Assembly: GCA_907164885.2 (NCBI GenBank)
Contig: OU015498.1
Location: forward strand, 127,907,227 to 127,971,226
Source: Dolomedes plantarius
Taxonomy: Eukaryota; Arthropoda; Arachnida; Araneae; Dolomedidae
Direction of reading: 5' to 3'
Length of the DNA stretch: 64,000 bases
Shown: positions 1 through 10,497 of the stretch, one piece after another
Layout of the letters: each line of letters opens with the position of its first letter
How positions within the stretch are numbered: the stretch's first letter is position 1
Notes under the pieces: generated by a model
The model's database searches: none
What the model saw: only the letters and a program-made list of their open reading frames with translations
What the model was told of the DNA's origin: nothing
Made by a program: the position numbers and the translations under genes

Positions 1-209
1 GACTTAAATCCTATTGAGCATCTTTGGGATGTTTGGAACAAGGCGTGAAAGGCCATCACACAGCACCAAAGAACCTTACTGAATTATGGACAGCTTTAGC
101 CAATATTTGGCAAGCCATTCCCGTGGAACGTTTCCAGAAACTTGTTGAATCTATGCCTCGTCGTGTGGCAGCCGTTATCAAGGCCAGAGGAGGCCCAACT
201 CGTTACTAG
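1..209 (+). pseudogene. Tc1-like transposase, C-terminal remnant
   Basis: This is the last part of a Tc1-family DD34E transposase, cut off by the window edge. The first codons read DLNPIEHLWDV, the block holding the third catalytic residue (E). The frame then shifts at about position 33, and the second frame runs through NIWQAIPVERFQKLVESMP to the family's usual ending, ARGGPTRY, and a TAG stop. Staying in the first frame meets a TGA at 46-48, so the copy is dead. The element's 3' inverted repeat should lie within the next few tens of bases, but its partner is outside the window. Confidence 0.85.
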
Positions 210-1098
210 GTAGGTATCCCTAATTCAGTGGCACTTCAGTGTATATAATATATGTAATAAATACCGTAAAATCTTGACTACAATACGCACACGTGTATAA
301 TACGCATGATTGATTTTGCACGAAATTGTTGGAAAGAAAAATAAAATTCGACTATACTACGCAACCATAACTTTTCAATATTTTATAAAAAAGTTGCACA
401 AATACTTATTAACTAAATAAAAGTTGTAATAAAAAACGAAAACGTCAAATTCGGAATAGAAACAAAACATATTATCAGTCTTAATCACTTTCCCTAGAAT
501 ACAGCTCATCTATTGTTTGTCGTTTATTCAATGTTTAAAAATACTTTTTTTGTACACGATTATAATAAGCACCTCATTTTTGAAGACTTAAATGTGAAAA
601 GACGCGTGAAAAGCGCGTATTATACTCAAGATTTTACGGTATATATAATATCTATACTTATATATAAAGAGAGAGCGATTTTGTACGTGGAGGGTAATCT
701 TCAGAACCACTGTACCTATTTGAAAAATTCTTTCACTGTTTGAAAGGTACATTATTCCAGATGGACATAGGCAATATATTATGTATATCTGATCAGTAGA
801 AATAAAGTTAGGGGCTTAATCCTAACAATCTCCATTGTTTCCGCTACTGTCTTCTACCGCTTTCTGTTCCGAAGATTTCAACGATCCTTATCGTGGTGCT
901 ATCGCGGTGGGTTTCTGTTCTGACGCTAGCGGTTCGAACCTAGCCGTTCTCCGGCACGCCTTTTTCTTTTAAAAATTTATTTTAATTATTAACTAACATA
1001 AAATTAATTTAAGGTATTATTTAGGTTATTATTAAGGTAAAAAACGATTTACAATTTATTGGCTATCAACTGGAAATTTATTGGTATAATATTATGTT
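210..1098. other. No recognised gene; AT-rich, with a small GC-richer block
   Basis: No coding region is supported; the 76-codon frame at 513-743 looks random. Positions about 815-960 are clearly richer in GC and include GCGGTTCGAACCTAGCC, which resembles an RNA polymerase III B box, so a decayed tRNA-derived SINE is possible. I could not find a matching A box at proper spacing. Confidence 0.35.
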
Positions 1099-1129
1099 CA
1101 ACCCGGACAAAGTCGGAACGGGCTGCTAG
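1099..1129 (+). mobile_element. Helitron-type 3' terminus
   Basis: The sequence has a short C/G-rich stem (CCCGGAC...GTCGGAACGGG) followed closely by GCTAG and then T. Helitrons end in a small hairpin plus CTRR and insert before a T, so this is read as the 3' end of a non-autonomous Helitron different from the family that starts at 1170. The matching 5' TC end was not identified. Confidence 0.45.
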
Positions 1130-1892
1130 TCTATCTATAATTCAGTTTCAGGGAATGTTATACGGTGTATCTATATATTAAACAGTTCCGTAACTGACTG
1201 ACATACAACGCACAGACCAAACCGCTGGACCTAATAGGCTGAAATTTTGCATGGCGATTCTTCTTATGGTGTAGGGGTGCACTAAGAAAGATTTTTAAAA
1301 AATTCTTCTTAGATTTTTTAAAATTAAATTTTTAAGCTGTTTTAGTGACTTTATTTAAGTTTCCATTTAAAATAATAAATTGAGGGTTATAAAATTTATA
1401 TCACGAGAAAGATCATAAAAATTCCTTTAAAATGAGATCTTTTTCGAATCTTTACCTCCATTTTCTGATTTTGGGTGAATTTTTAAAGATTGATTTTTAG
1501 AATTTAATTCATTAAATGCTGATCACGTGATTTCTTTTTCTGGTACTAATGACTTCTGGCAATAACTTCTGGTCACGTGATTGCTTTTCCTGGTAACTTT
1601 AAAATAAATTTATCGTCACGTGCATAACAACTAAATAGACAAAAAAAAATTTTTTTCTTGCTAATGCAGCAGAGGATTAGACATTATCCAAAAAAAATAT
1701 TAAAATACAATAAATGATATTATGTTCCTTAAACTGTACTATATTCTTTAGTATGTCCTATTACATTTAATTTGAATATTTTCTTCTACATTATTTTGTC
1801 TATAAAAATATCCCTTATGATTTTTTTATAAATATATTTTTTTGTTTTTTTACATCAATTGTATACATTGATCGTCGTATTTAATATATATA

Positions 1893-3107
1893 CACTCAAG
1901 AGCCAAAACATTATGACCACCTGTCAATAACGAGCTGGCCCACCTTTGGCGCGCAACACAGCTTCAACCCGCCTTGGCATGAATGTCACAAGTCCTTGGT
2001 AGATGGCCGGAGACAGATTGTACCAGATGTTTAAGCAACGGTCACGCAAATCCGAGATATTGCGAATTGGTGGTCTTTGAACTCTGAGCTGCCGTCCCAT
2101 GACATCCCAAATGTGTTCTATCGGACTAAGATCCGGTGAGTTAGGCGGCCAGGACATTAACTGGAATTCAGCATCATGTTCCTGGAACCACTCCAACACA
2201 ATTTTAGCCTTGTGACACGGGGCGTTATCCTGTTGGAACATTCCATTTCCAGCTGGTAAAAAAAGGCCATGTAAGGGTGTAACTGGTCCGCAATGATGTT
2301 CAGATACCCTGTAGCATTCATGGTCTGCTCTACCACAACCACGGGTCCCAGAGACGCCCAAGAGAACGTCCTCCAAAGCATAATACCGCCACCACCGGCC
2401 TGTGTATGACCTACTGTACATTGAGGGAGCAACAGTTCGCCTGGAAGACGGCGTATCCTGACACGGCCATCGGCGTGATGAATGACAAACCGTGATTCAT
2501 CTGACCAAGCAACTCTCTCCCACTGATCCATTGACCAGTCGCGATGTTCCCGGGCCCAGCGCAGGCGCAGTTGGCGATGACGCTTGGTCAGCAAAGGCAC
2601 ACGAGTGGGACGTTTGCTGCGTAGCCCCACATCCAACAGTGTCCGCTGAACAGTGTGCTGCGATACTATTCTACTTGGCCCTGCATTGTATTGGGCTGTC
2701 AGCTGAGCCACTGTCTGGCTCCGGTTTTGCTACACCATGCGAGACAGTCTCCGACGATCTTTTTCTTTGATAGCGTGTGGACGTCCAACACCATGTCGTC
2801 TACTGCTGGTTTCACCGTCATTCATCCACTTTGCATAAGTACTAACAACTGTAGGTCGCGAACAACCCACGAGTCGTGCAGTTTCGGAAATTCTTGTTCC
2901 GAGCCTTCGAGCCATTATAATCTGCCCTCTATCAAAGTCGCTTAGATCCGCAGCCTTTTCCATCACACACAGAAGTGAAAGAATGATTCTTCAGACTCTC
3001 CAGCAGCAGTTAAATACCACTTCCACCTGATCACGTGCCTTCCACGTCATCCAGGCGAATTCATTGCAAAATGTAGGGGTGGTCATAATGTTTTTGGCTC
3101 TTGAGTG
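1893..3107 (-). mobile_element. Tc1/mariner element inserted in the Helitron
   Basis: The terminal inverted repeats are about 30 bp: the left end reads CACTCAAGAGCCAAAACATT and the right end is its reverse complement with one extra base. The element is flanked by TA on both sides (1891-1892 and 3108-3109), the standard target duplication. It is 1,215 bp long and carries one broken transposase gene on the minus strand. Outside it, the host Helitron sequence resumes only after the pogo element. Confidence 0.9.
1924..2966 (-). pseudogene. Tc1-like DD34E transposase, frameshifted
   Basis: Three minus-strand pieces give a near-complete transposase of about 340 residues. 2966-2730 is the paired helix-turn-helix DNA-binding part (FDRGQIIMARRLG, GRPHAIKEKDRRRL). 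About 2711-2250 covers the rest of the N-terminus and the first catalytic Asp (AWSDESRF). About 2270-1924 holds the second Asp (FQQDNAPCHKA) and the Glu (SPDLSPIEHIWD) and ends KGGPARY. At least two frameshifts, near 2730 and near 2265, separate them. All three catalytic residues are still visible, so decay is recent to moderate. It acted by cut-and-paste excision at TA sites. Confidence 0.88.
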
Positions 3108-3117
3108 TATATATATG

Positions 3118-4068
3118 CAGTCGAACCTCCATATATCGAACTTCCCTATATCGAAATTTTCTATATATCGAACTCTTAGCAAGTCTCCATGTTAATTACA
3201 TAGAAAAACTGTTTCTATATATCGAAAAAGTCTCTATATATCGAATTTTTTTTCAAGGCATATTCGGAGATTTAATTCCACTTTAGACCGTTTACCTCAC
3301 GAAAATTGAAGGTCAAAGGAAAAAGAAAGTTCAGTGATGGTCACTACGAACCGCTCAAGTCAACTGGGGTTGGGGGGTGGACAAACAGGTTTTTGTTCCG
3401 TTCTGGAATCCCTAAATTCCCCCAACTCGTTTTCAAATTTCGGTTGCGACCTGTCCTGTAGTAAAATCAGTTTCTAGGTAAACCTTTTGTCTGATGGTTG
3501 TTCCTCACTACTACATCTGCTTAGTTTCAGTGAAAATTGATCAAATTAAAGTAGTGTTTTATAAATTCGTTTTGAACTTTTACTTTTTCTTTGGAAGTAA
3601 ATGAATCTGAAAACATTTCCAAGCCATCGAAAACAGAAATGCAAGAGGCGTTTGAAACAATACGTCATGGACTTCATTTCGCGGAAAGTGTTCCTGATGA
3701 AGGTTTTAGTGGACTGAATAATTGCGAACATTTCTTTGATGAACTTTCCGCAAAACTGGCTGTTCAGCAAGGTATTTGTAGTTTTTTTAAAAGAATGTAA
3801 CTGTGATCATTGTAACCACTGTCTGTATTATTGTTTTTTAAAAGGTACTCAATAAATTTTTTATATTAATTCATTTTTTAATTATTAACTTTCATTTAAT
3901 GTGATTCGCATGTAAATTAGAAATGGAGTTTCGTATACGAAAATTAGCTTTAATTTTAATGTTTTAGGAGAATTATGATAAAACTAAGATCAATTCTATA
4001 TATCGAAATTTCTATATATCGAATTTTTTTCCGACAATTTGCTACTTCGATATATGGAGGTTCGACTG
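3118..4068 (+). mobile_element. pogo/Tigger-type element, internally deleted
   Basis: The inverted repeats CAGTCGAACCTCCATATATCG (left, 3118 on) and its complement (ending 4068) match the pogo/Tigger style of end. Subterminal copies of CTATATATCGAA occur at about 3150-3245 and 3995-4023, also typical. A TA follows the right end; the left flank reads TG, probably a mutated TA. At 951 bp it is too short for a full transposase and keeps only a C-terminal stub. Confidence 0.8.
3591..3800 (+). pseudogene. pogo/Tigger transposase, C-terminal stub
   Basis: This 69-codon frame sits inside the pogo element and ends with its own stop. The composition (KPSKTEMQEAFETIR, then VPDEGF, then CEHFFDEL, ending ICSFFKRM) resembles the C-terminal tail of CENP-B/jerky/Tigger-type transposases, which often end in an FFK-type motif. 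The DNA-binding and DDE catalytic domains are absent. Assignment rests on the surrounding inverted repeats plus this weak similarity. Confidence 0.6.
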
Positions 4069-4207
4069 TATATATATATATATATATTTGGCATTAATTG
4101 CATACATTGACCGTTGTATTTAATTTGAATGTACTCCGTAGCGAAGTAAGGGTTTTCAGCTAGTATATATATATAATATATATAACGAAATATTAATTTC
4201 ATTTTAA

Positions 4208-4292
4208 TGTTACTTTCGGACCATAAGACGCACTCCAATTTTAAGGAGTTTTTTTATGTAAAAAGGCCCGTCTTATGGTCAGAAAAATACGG
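4208..4292. mobile_element. Short MITE with CGTATTTTTC-type ends
   Basis: Facing copies of a CCATAAGACG motif (TTCGGACCATAAGACG and, inverted, CGTCTTATGGTCAGAAAAAT) enclose a short interior; the right end runs on through ACGG to a TA. The same end occurs on the larger element at 22142-23371. The left end seems a few bases short. Confidence 0.55.
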
Positions 4293-5569
4293 TAATATTT
4301 AACAGTAACTTAACTTTTGACAAATTAAACAATCAAAAATGTACTTAACTCTATACATCTAGTTATATATTAACTCTAAATAATAAAAACGGCTAGGTTA
4401 AATGCACTTTATTATCTCTACTCAGATCGAAAACTCATGGCGACACAATCATGCAAACATTATATATCAGACAGTCAATATATTTGTTATGTGAACGTTC
4501 CGAAACTTTGAAATTTTGTAAAGAAAAAAAAATAAACTTTTCACACGCTATAAAAATAAACCTAAACAAATTTTTGCATTTTCTACTGATATTTCCCATT
4601 GGTATTCATTCTGCGAGGCATTCAAAACGTAAGGAAAAACAGTTTTAAAATCAATAAATAAGATATGCATGTTTTCTAACAACTCACCATATTTTAGCAA
4701 TAAAAAAGAGCATGAATGATATTTTTATTACTCGGAAAAAACAAATTTTAGTTTTTTTGTGTCCCGGGATTCATAAAAATGTTTTTCTGTATTTAAAAGT
4801 TTTTTTTTGAAAAACGAAAACTTTTTTTATAAGCACACTAAATTGATACGTTATAAAATGAATGAAAATTTATCATTCAACATAAATCTAATGAAATATA
4901 TTTTTTTCATATTCTCCCCTTTTCTTGCCTTATTATAAAGAAATAGTGGTTCATAAACAAAATTTCTGTTGAATATGCACATTTTTTTCTGTGTAGCGAA
5001 GTAAATATTTAAACACCAGACTCTGTCTTTTTTTAAATATTCATCAGGGTTTATTTTTGTTTCAACGTAGAACGAGAATGAATACTCATCATCAACATTA
5101 ATTCTTTGTCGACGTTTTACAGAACCCTTTGATAAAAGATTCATAGTATTTCGTGAGACGTGTAGCAAAAAGCAAATGATAGCTTTCTCTTCCAACTCAT
5201 CCTGCATTTTTTATTAGTCATTTTAATATATCATTGTATTTTTATCGAAAGTTAACACACTTTCTGTAATTTTTTTTAGTGAACTATATTAAAGTTCTCA
5301 TAAATTTTTGTCACTTCCACTTAAACTCAAAACCTAATTTTTTTAAATAAAGTTCACTTATTAATAGAAAAGAAACGGAAAAAATTTGTGAAGTGTCATG
5401 AAGTTTTTATTTCACGTACTATTTTGTTCAGAAGATTACTGTACTCCCAATTTTGATTCCCAAAGAATCCCAAAATAGTTTTCTTTCAGGTGGATTTTTA
5501 AGCAATTGCTTATTCCTTTTATTGTAAATCAATCGATAACAACAACGTTATAGTATAGCAGCTTTTTTT
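4293..5569. other. AT-rich stretch with no identified element
   Basis: No transposon ends, tRNA-like boxes or splice-supported exons were found. The only longer frame is described in the next entry. Homopolymer T and A runs are common. Confidence 0.4.
4851..5207 (-). CDS. Unrecognised open frame of 118 codons
   Basis: An ATG-started minus-strand frame encodes a basic protein beginning MQDELEEKAIICFLLHV with a charged middle (KRRQRINVDDEYSF) and an aromatic C-terminal half. I do not recognise a family. There is no signal peptide or clear membrane segment. In sequence this AT-rich a chance frame of this length is possible but a little unusual. It could be an exon, a transposon remnant or noise. 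Confidence 0.2.
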   Translation of the reverse strand: MQDELEEKAIICFLLHVSRNTMNLLSKGSVKRRQRINVDDEYSFSFYVETKINPDEYLKKDRVWCLNIYFATQKKMCIFNRNFVYEPLFLYNKARKGENMKKIYFIRFMLNDKFSFIL

Positions 5570-5765
5570 TCATATTTATATATAATATATATATATCGTA
5601 ACGAATATTTATATAGACAAAATAATGTAGTAGAAAATATTCAAATTAAATACAACGGTCAATGTATGCGATTAATTTGTATGTTTCATATCCATAAAAC
5701 TTACTAATTTGAATTAAATTCTTAAAAAACTTCCATCTCAATTAGTCTAGTGGCTAAATTTTATC
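5570..5765 (-). mobile_element. Helitron fragment, same family as copy A
   Basis: The block TAGACAAAATAATGTAGTAG through AAATACAACGGTCAATGTAT and on to the 'lysine-poor' AT tract ending ATTAGTCTAGTGG matches internal sequence of the Helitron copies at 10900-11100 and 49740-49870. Both termini are missing; a (TA)n array replaces the right side. Confidence 0.6.
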
Positions 5766-5775
5766 TATCTATCTA

Positions 5776-5868
<93 letters not shown>
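5766..5868. repeat. (ATCT)n then (TA)n microsatellite
   Basis: A few ATCT units grade into about 45 TA dinucleotides and abut the MITE that starts at 5871. Confidence 0.95.
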
Positions 5869-5870
<2 letters not shown>

Positions 5871-6106
5871 TGCCCGGTATAAAGAGCTTAAGTCAAAAAC
5901 AATGATTTAAATATACCAAGTTATTGGCTTTTATCCCAATCGCATAAATATAATTTCGATTTGAGTATTTTGTACAAAGAAATGTACTTTTGTATACAAA
6001 ATTGATAGACTTAAGCCTTTTATACAAGTCAAATGATTTTTTTTTTTTATCAATAAAAACAAATATCTAAAAATCTCTTTTTTTTACATAAGCTCTTTAT
6101 ACCGGG

Positions 6107-6108
<2 letters not shown>
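5871..6108. mobile_element. MITE with 20-bp perfect inverted repeats
   Basis: The left end TGCCCGGTATAAAGAGCTTA (5871-5890) is the exact reverse complement of 6089-6108. The interior is AT-rich and noncoding. (TA)n lies on both sides, so the element appears to have landed inside a TA array; the exact target duplication is hidden by the repeat. Superfamily is uncertain, Tc1/mariner being likely. Confidence 0.8.
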
Positions 6109-6139
<31 letters not shown>

Positions 6140-6140
<1 letters not shown>

Positions 6141-7065
6141 TCACAAAAAATTGTTAATCTACAATCGCAGATGTTTTGTGCACCTGCATCTAAAAAAAGG
6201 GGAATTTTTGTACACACACTCTGTAAAAGTATCCCTTTTGCGTAAGTCTTTCTTATCTCCGAATGTTATTATTTGTCCAAAAATCAAACACTCATACTTA
6301 CAAGAAAAGCGTTAAATTTTATAAGCCGGAAAAAAATACTTTTAACCTTCCTAGAGCAATACTTTCTATATAGACTTGCGTTGTATTAAACATGCGAGAA
6401 ATGGAATTGGAGAGATGTGAATTCTTCACACCGCCGATATAGTTCAGTTGTTGGATCGCATATCTCTGCATTAGGGGAATCTATTCAAGTATCCTAACCA
6501 CCTGACTGGTAGTCGCTGAATGGCGCCCGACCGCTTACTATCGCTTCCTTACTTCATTACCATTGAAAGTAATGAAGAGTGAGGAAACGATGATAAATAT
6601 TTATAGCAGGAAAAGTTTTGTTGCCGTCGAAAAATCATTAAATAAAAAAAAATAGGCACGCTCAGGCGAGCAGCCTGAATCGAAAAAATATATGGAACTC
6701 ATATCATCGAACCTCATATCATCGGGATAGTTCAGGTGATAAAATACTGACCTCAAGTTTCTGAGACTGGAGTTTAAATACCAAAATGTCCTTGTGTGCC
6801 CTGTTTGCAAACTTATGTAATCATGGATGATAACGTAATCGTTTCTAATCGATCAGTGATAGCCAACATTTATCGATCCTCCTTCTCCATCTCCATCTCC
6901 AGTAACTAAGTAACCTGCGGACCTCTTTCTTACACACACACATGCAACATTTGCATTAAAAGCATTTTTGAAAGGGATAACGAAAGTATCAAAAAAATAG
7001 GTTTTTCAGACTATATTTCGTACCTTATACTTTCTTAACTAACCATAGCGAACAATTTTTCTACA
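6140..7065. other. Mostly unrecognised; possible decayed SINE head near 6433
   Basis: The segment at about 6430-6495 contains TATAGTTCAGTTGTTGGATC followed about 35 bases later by a CTATTCAAGTATCC tract. Together they look like a degenerate A box and B box, suggesting a worn tRNA-derived SINE. No coding frame is convincing. At 7066 a single TTAA-flanked AAGGGG-type end occurs without a clear partner. Confidence 0.3.
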
Positions 7066-7603
7066 TTAAAAGGGGTACGGGATACAAAATGCTAATTTTT
7101 TTATTTCTACATGTTTATTAAGGATCTTGTTTTCCCTAAATGTGACTTTGTATGAAGTTTATTAAGCTTAATAAAAATTATTTATTAAGCTTATTATTTC
7201 CAAAAATTTATAATTCAAATTTATTTAAGCAGGATTTTTCATGATTTTTTTCCTCATATGTATATTTGTAGGAAAATTACTATACACATAAAAAACTCAT
7301 GAACAATTTGAAATTTTGCTTTAAAAAATTTTAAATTCAAAACTTAGTCGTACTTTTTAATGATTTTTTTTCTTCAAATGTGTCTCTTTTTATGAAGATT
7401 ACCATACATATAAAAACAATTTGAAATTTCTTATAAAAAAATTTAATTCAAAATTACTACTATACCTAACATGTAATACTAAGATTTGACCCTAAGCTTA
7501 AAAGCAATCTTTAAAATAACTATAAAAAATTCGATTCAGCAGTACCAATTAAATTTGCACATAATAAACTCACAATACTTAAAATATAATGGCAAGTACT
7601 TAA

Positions 7604-8717
7604 AGCTGCTGTGTACTAACCCTATTGGATTCTCTCACCTCAAAGTTAACCTATTGAGAAAATGTGTACAAGGATTGTAGACTTGGATTTAAAGATTTTT
7701 TAAATATTGTACTCCGTAATAGCGAGAGAAATTTTACACATTGGGGCATTTTTGTTTGTTTGTATTTAAGGGGATCCAGAACACAAAATTCTTCAAATTA
7801 AAAAAAAATTATTACATTAAAAAATTTTCTGTTCTTTTTGGTTTAAAATGACGTTTAAATCCTGTTTCTATCTTAATTAAAACAGGAGATATAATTTTTT
7901 TTGTTTTGCAACATTCTAATACTAGCCAATCTTTGTTTAAACATTTAAATGCGTTTTTCTGCATGATGGGTTTTTTCACCATTTCTCGACTTTAAATTGT
8001 TATAAGTCAAGAACCGTTAAAGATAAATGGTTCAAACTTGGAAGATGTCTTTTTCAATTATTTCATTTTAATTTTGATTCAGAAAATTTGAAAAAAATAT
8101 TTGCTTTTAAAAATGTGATTTTTTAAAAATAAGTTAAAGCATTTTTTTTAAATTTTTACTCTAAATATTTTTAATTTAAAAAAATTTAATATTTAAAAAA
8201 TGCTGAATCAAAATTAAAACTTACATGTTTCTGTTTAATTAAATGAAAAATTTTGAAATTCGGCAAATAATATTTCGAGTTATAACGATTTTAAATTACC
8301 CCACTTTTTAAAAAAAATTTAAATTAAAAATTTTTTTAAAACTTTATGAGAAGTTTTATGATGTGATTTTATTTACAAATTATATGGCTAACCATCACAA
8401 AAAAATTCAAAATTTAAACTCAATAAATATTTTTTTTAAATAATGTATCCCGGACCCCTTTAAATGCAATTAATATTTTAAACTTTAAATTAATCGGGAA
8501 AAAATGTGGCATACTATGTTTTAAAAGCTCCTAAATTCCTTTGTTGGACGAAATTTATAAAATGAGTCCGGTTGCAAAGTACAGAAAAGTTCAGGCTATC
8601 TGAAAATACCATTTTCATTGGACTATCAGCATTTATGTAGCTGTCAATAGTAGACACATTTTCTCCATAGGTTAACATTGAGGTGAGCGAATCCAGTAGG
8701 GTTAGAACACAGTAGCC
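7604..8717. mobile_element. TTAA-target DNA element with long inverted repeats
   Basis: The element lies between TTAA sites at 7600-7603 and 8718-8721. The left end AGCTGCTGTGTACTAACCCT and the right end are inverted copies that extend about 60 bp (through the CTCACCTCAA and GAGAAAATGTGT blocks). A second copy starts at 24511. Another TTAA element (7770-8459) is nested inside. No transposase remnant is visible, so it is non-autonomous. Confidence 0.75.
7770..8459. mobile_element. TTAA-target MITE nested in the previous element
   Basis: The left end GGGGATCCAGAACAC and the right end GTATCCCGGACCCC are inverted copies, with TTAA at 7766-7769 and 8460-8463. The interior is about 75% A+T. A related, oppositely oriented copy is at 33066-33760. 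Alignment with the copy of the host element at 24511 shows the pre-insertion site as a simple TTAA. Confidence 0.75.
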
Positions 8718-8721
8718 TTAA

Positions 8722-9006
8722 AGTTTAACTTATTAAAGAACGTTAAAGCCACAACGTCTCCATGTGAAGCTTCTCAGTTTCTCGTGGCCCATTTATTCAA
8801 TACAACGCAATCATCCTTTTACAGGTCATCTGAATTTAAAGAGGGCTAAGTATACGAACAATAAAACAATTTAAACATATGTTGAAAACTTCAGATTTAC
8901 TTACGGCTTAAAATAATGGAAATATTACCCCAAAATTGAGTGTTAAAATTATTCTACGCATAAATAATTTCGGAACTATTGAAAACCACACAAAAAATCG
9001 GTTACA
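8722..9006. other. Spacer with no recognised feature
   Basis: AT-rich sequence between the TTAA element and the pogo-type element; no feature is supported. Confidence 0.5.
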
Positions 9007-9008
9007 TA

Positions 9009-9489
9009 CTGTATTTGCCGAAGTATAGGACGCACTTTTTCCCCATAGAAATACGACTAAAGTATGGGGGGAGTCTTAAGCGCCGGTAATCAAAATTATG
9101 AGTTGAAATTTTAGTCTGTCTAAAATCTGTAAGTTTATATTAATATGCATGTATTCTGTAAAGTCGTTTAAGAAATGGGGAGTTAGTAACTCACTTGATG
9201 GAATAGAGGAGGATTTGTTCTACAACGACTCAGTTTCTGAAGAAGAGACTCTAAATGATTCTTCATTTAGCTCTGGAGATGAATTTTGGGTTTTTGAGAA
9301 TTCTGATTAAAAGGTACCTAACTACAATGGTCCCTAGTTAAATTTTATGGATATAAATAACTATTGAATTAGTACAGTAAATCATTATGGAAGTTCAGAA
9401 AAAAAATGTAGAAATTTTTTCTCTAAAAATGTGTATATAAAGGAAGTTCGTCTTATACGCCCTTGCGTTCTATACGTCGGCAAATATGG
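9009..9489 (+). mobile_element. pogo-type deletion element
   Basis: The ends CTGTATTTGCCGAAGTATAG and, inverted, CTATACGTCGGCAAATATGG match closely and are flanked by TA on both sides (9007-9008, 9490-9491). The interior keeps the last 49 codons of a transposase. The right end is only a few bases from the piggyBac element that follows. Confidence 0.75.
9164..9310 (+). pseudogene. pogo-type transposase, extreme C-terminus
   Basis: The frame reads SFKKWGVSNSLDGIEEDLF, followed by an acidic serine-rich tail ending FENSD and a TAA stop. Many pogo/Tigger-family transposases end with a 'SFKK.GISNALDGTEDD'-like block and an acidic tail, which fits both the text and the flanking inverted repeats. 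Nothing upstream of this block is preserved; the catalytic domain has been deleted. Confidence 0.7.
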
Positions 9490-9496
9490 TACTTAA

Positions 9497-10058
9497 CCCT
9501 TCAATGGGCACGCCAATTTTTGGAACACCAGCAGGCGCTCAAGGCGCTCATTCCTTTTCTAATAAACTTTTTTCTTCAAATTGAAAATAATAATTCTGCG
9601 TTTTATGACAAGATATAAAATATTTATAATATTGAGATGTATTTATAAATAAAGGCCAAAGAATGCAGATATAATCGCCTTATTTCAAAACTGTCCGGTT
9701 TATTGGATCTGAGGACAACTTGTGAATGGATTCCTATTATGTCCAAAAACCTAAAAAATGAGGAGATTGACCATCTTCGTGATATGCGGGATACCGTGTA
9801 ATAGCTGCACATTTGATCGAGTACATCAACTCCTGCCTTTGTAGCATTGTAATCCAGTATAATCGTTGGCTTACCACGTTTAAATCACGAATACCAATGA
9901 ATGGAAAAGAATACAAGGGTCAGAAAATCAGACCTGCGTTAAAAAGGCTGTAGCTATAAATAGAAACTGCTTAGAACATTCAAACCTTACATGTAAAAAC
10001 AAACCATTCAAAATTACGAAAATGTTGCACTCTGTACACGGGCGCGCCCGCTGAAGGG
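9497..10058 (-). mobile_element. piggyBac deletion element
   Basis: The element is flanked by TTAA at 9493-9496 and 10059-10062. Its ends are CCCTTCAATGGGCACGCC and, inverted, GGGCGCGCCCGCTGAAGGG, the CCCTT start usual for piggyBac. It is 562 bp long and retains part of a transposase on the minus strand. Confidence 0.9.
9624..9884 (-). pseudogene. piggyBac transposase, C-terminal part of DDE domain
   Basis: This 86-codon open stretch has no start codon at its head and is bounded upstream by a TGA. It reads GKPTIILDYNATKAGVDVLD, then QMCSYYTVSRISRRWSISSF, then a hydrophobic run (FRFLDIIGIHSQVV). These match the conserved piggyBac blocks with an YN.TK.GVD..DQM motif, which holds the last catalytic Asp, followed by the RRWP...FF..LD..GIN region. 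Everything before and after is deleted, including the C-terminal zinc-binding region. The surrounding TTAA-flanked ends confirm the family. Confidence 0.88.
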
Positions 10059-10066
10059 TTAAATTA

Positions 10067-10312
10067 CGCACCAAGGTGTTATTGATCACCAAATAATTAT
10101 TTTTCCTTCCTCTGTCCGACGGCGCCGACGAGGCATTGCTATAACCCGTTTTAACTTTAAGGTGCCATTGTTATAACTTTGACAGATTTCCGTTTCTTCC
10201 TTTTTTTAAGTTCTCCGGGATTATTCTGAAATACTATTAATACAGTAATAGCTGGGGGACGTTAAAGAGGGGAAGAAAAAATAATGAATTTAATCAATAA
10301 CACCTTCGTGCG
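10067..10312. mobile_element. Small MITE
   Basis: The left 20 bases CGCACCAAGGTGTTATTGAT (10067-10086) and the right 20 (10293-10312) are inverted copies with one mismatch. It lies a few bases from the piggyBac element, the third element in a row. Target duplication is unclear. Confidence 0.6.
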
Positions 10313-10349
10313 TTGTTAAAATCTCAAGCCGAGTTATTATATAGTTTTT

Positions 10350-10388
10350 ATTATTATTATTATTACTGTTATTATTATTATTATTATT
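10350..10388. repeat. (ATT)n microsatellite
   Basis: An imperfect run of TTA/ATT units with one interruption. Confidence 0.9.
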
Positions 10389-10497
10389 TCCTCTATAAAC
10401 GTCGCCAAGGCAAATGCTAGATTACTTGTTTTAAAAGAAAGTTTAGCGGACTTGAAAAAGGTGGTAACTCAGATAAGGTGATAACAATAGCACCTCA

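Larger units (their letters stand above)
1170..4163 (+). mobile_element. Non-autonomous Helitron, copy A, split by two later insertions
   Basis: The element starts TCTATATATTA after an A and ends TTCAGCTAG before a T, the TC...CTRR ends and A/T target expected of Helitrons. A degenerate hairpin around the CGTAGCGAAG motif lies about 15 bases before the end. The same ends recur in copies at 10498-11217, 12060-12856 and 49631-52094, each between A and T. No Rep/helicase coding is present, so it is non-autonomous. Two DNA transposons, at 1893-3107 and 3118-4068, lie inside it, so it is older than both. Confidence 0.8.

Noticed and set aside
2492..2945. Plus-strand frames of 92 and 96 codons
   Set aside because: They are shadows of the Tc1 transposase on the minus strand.
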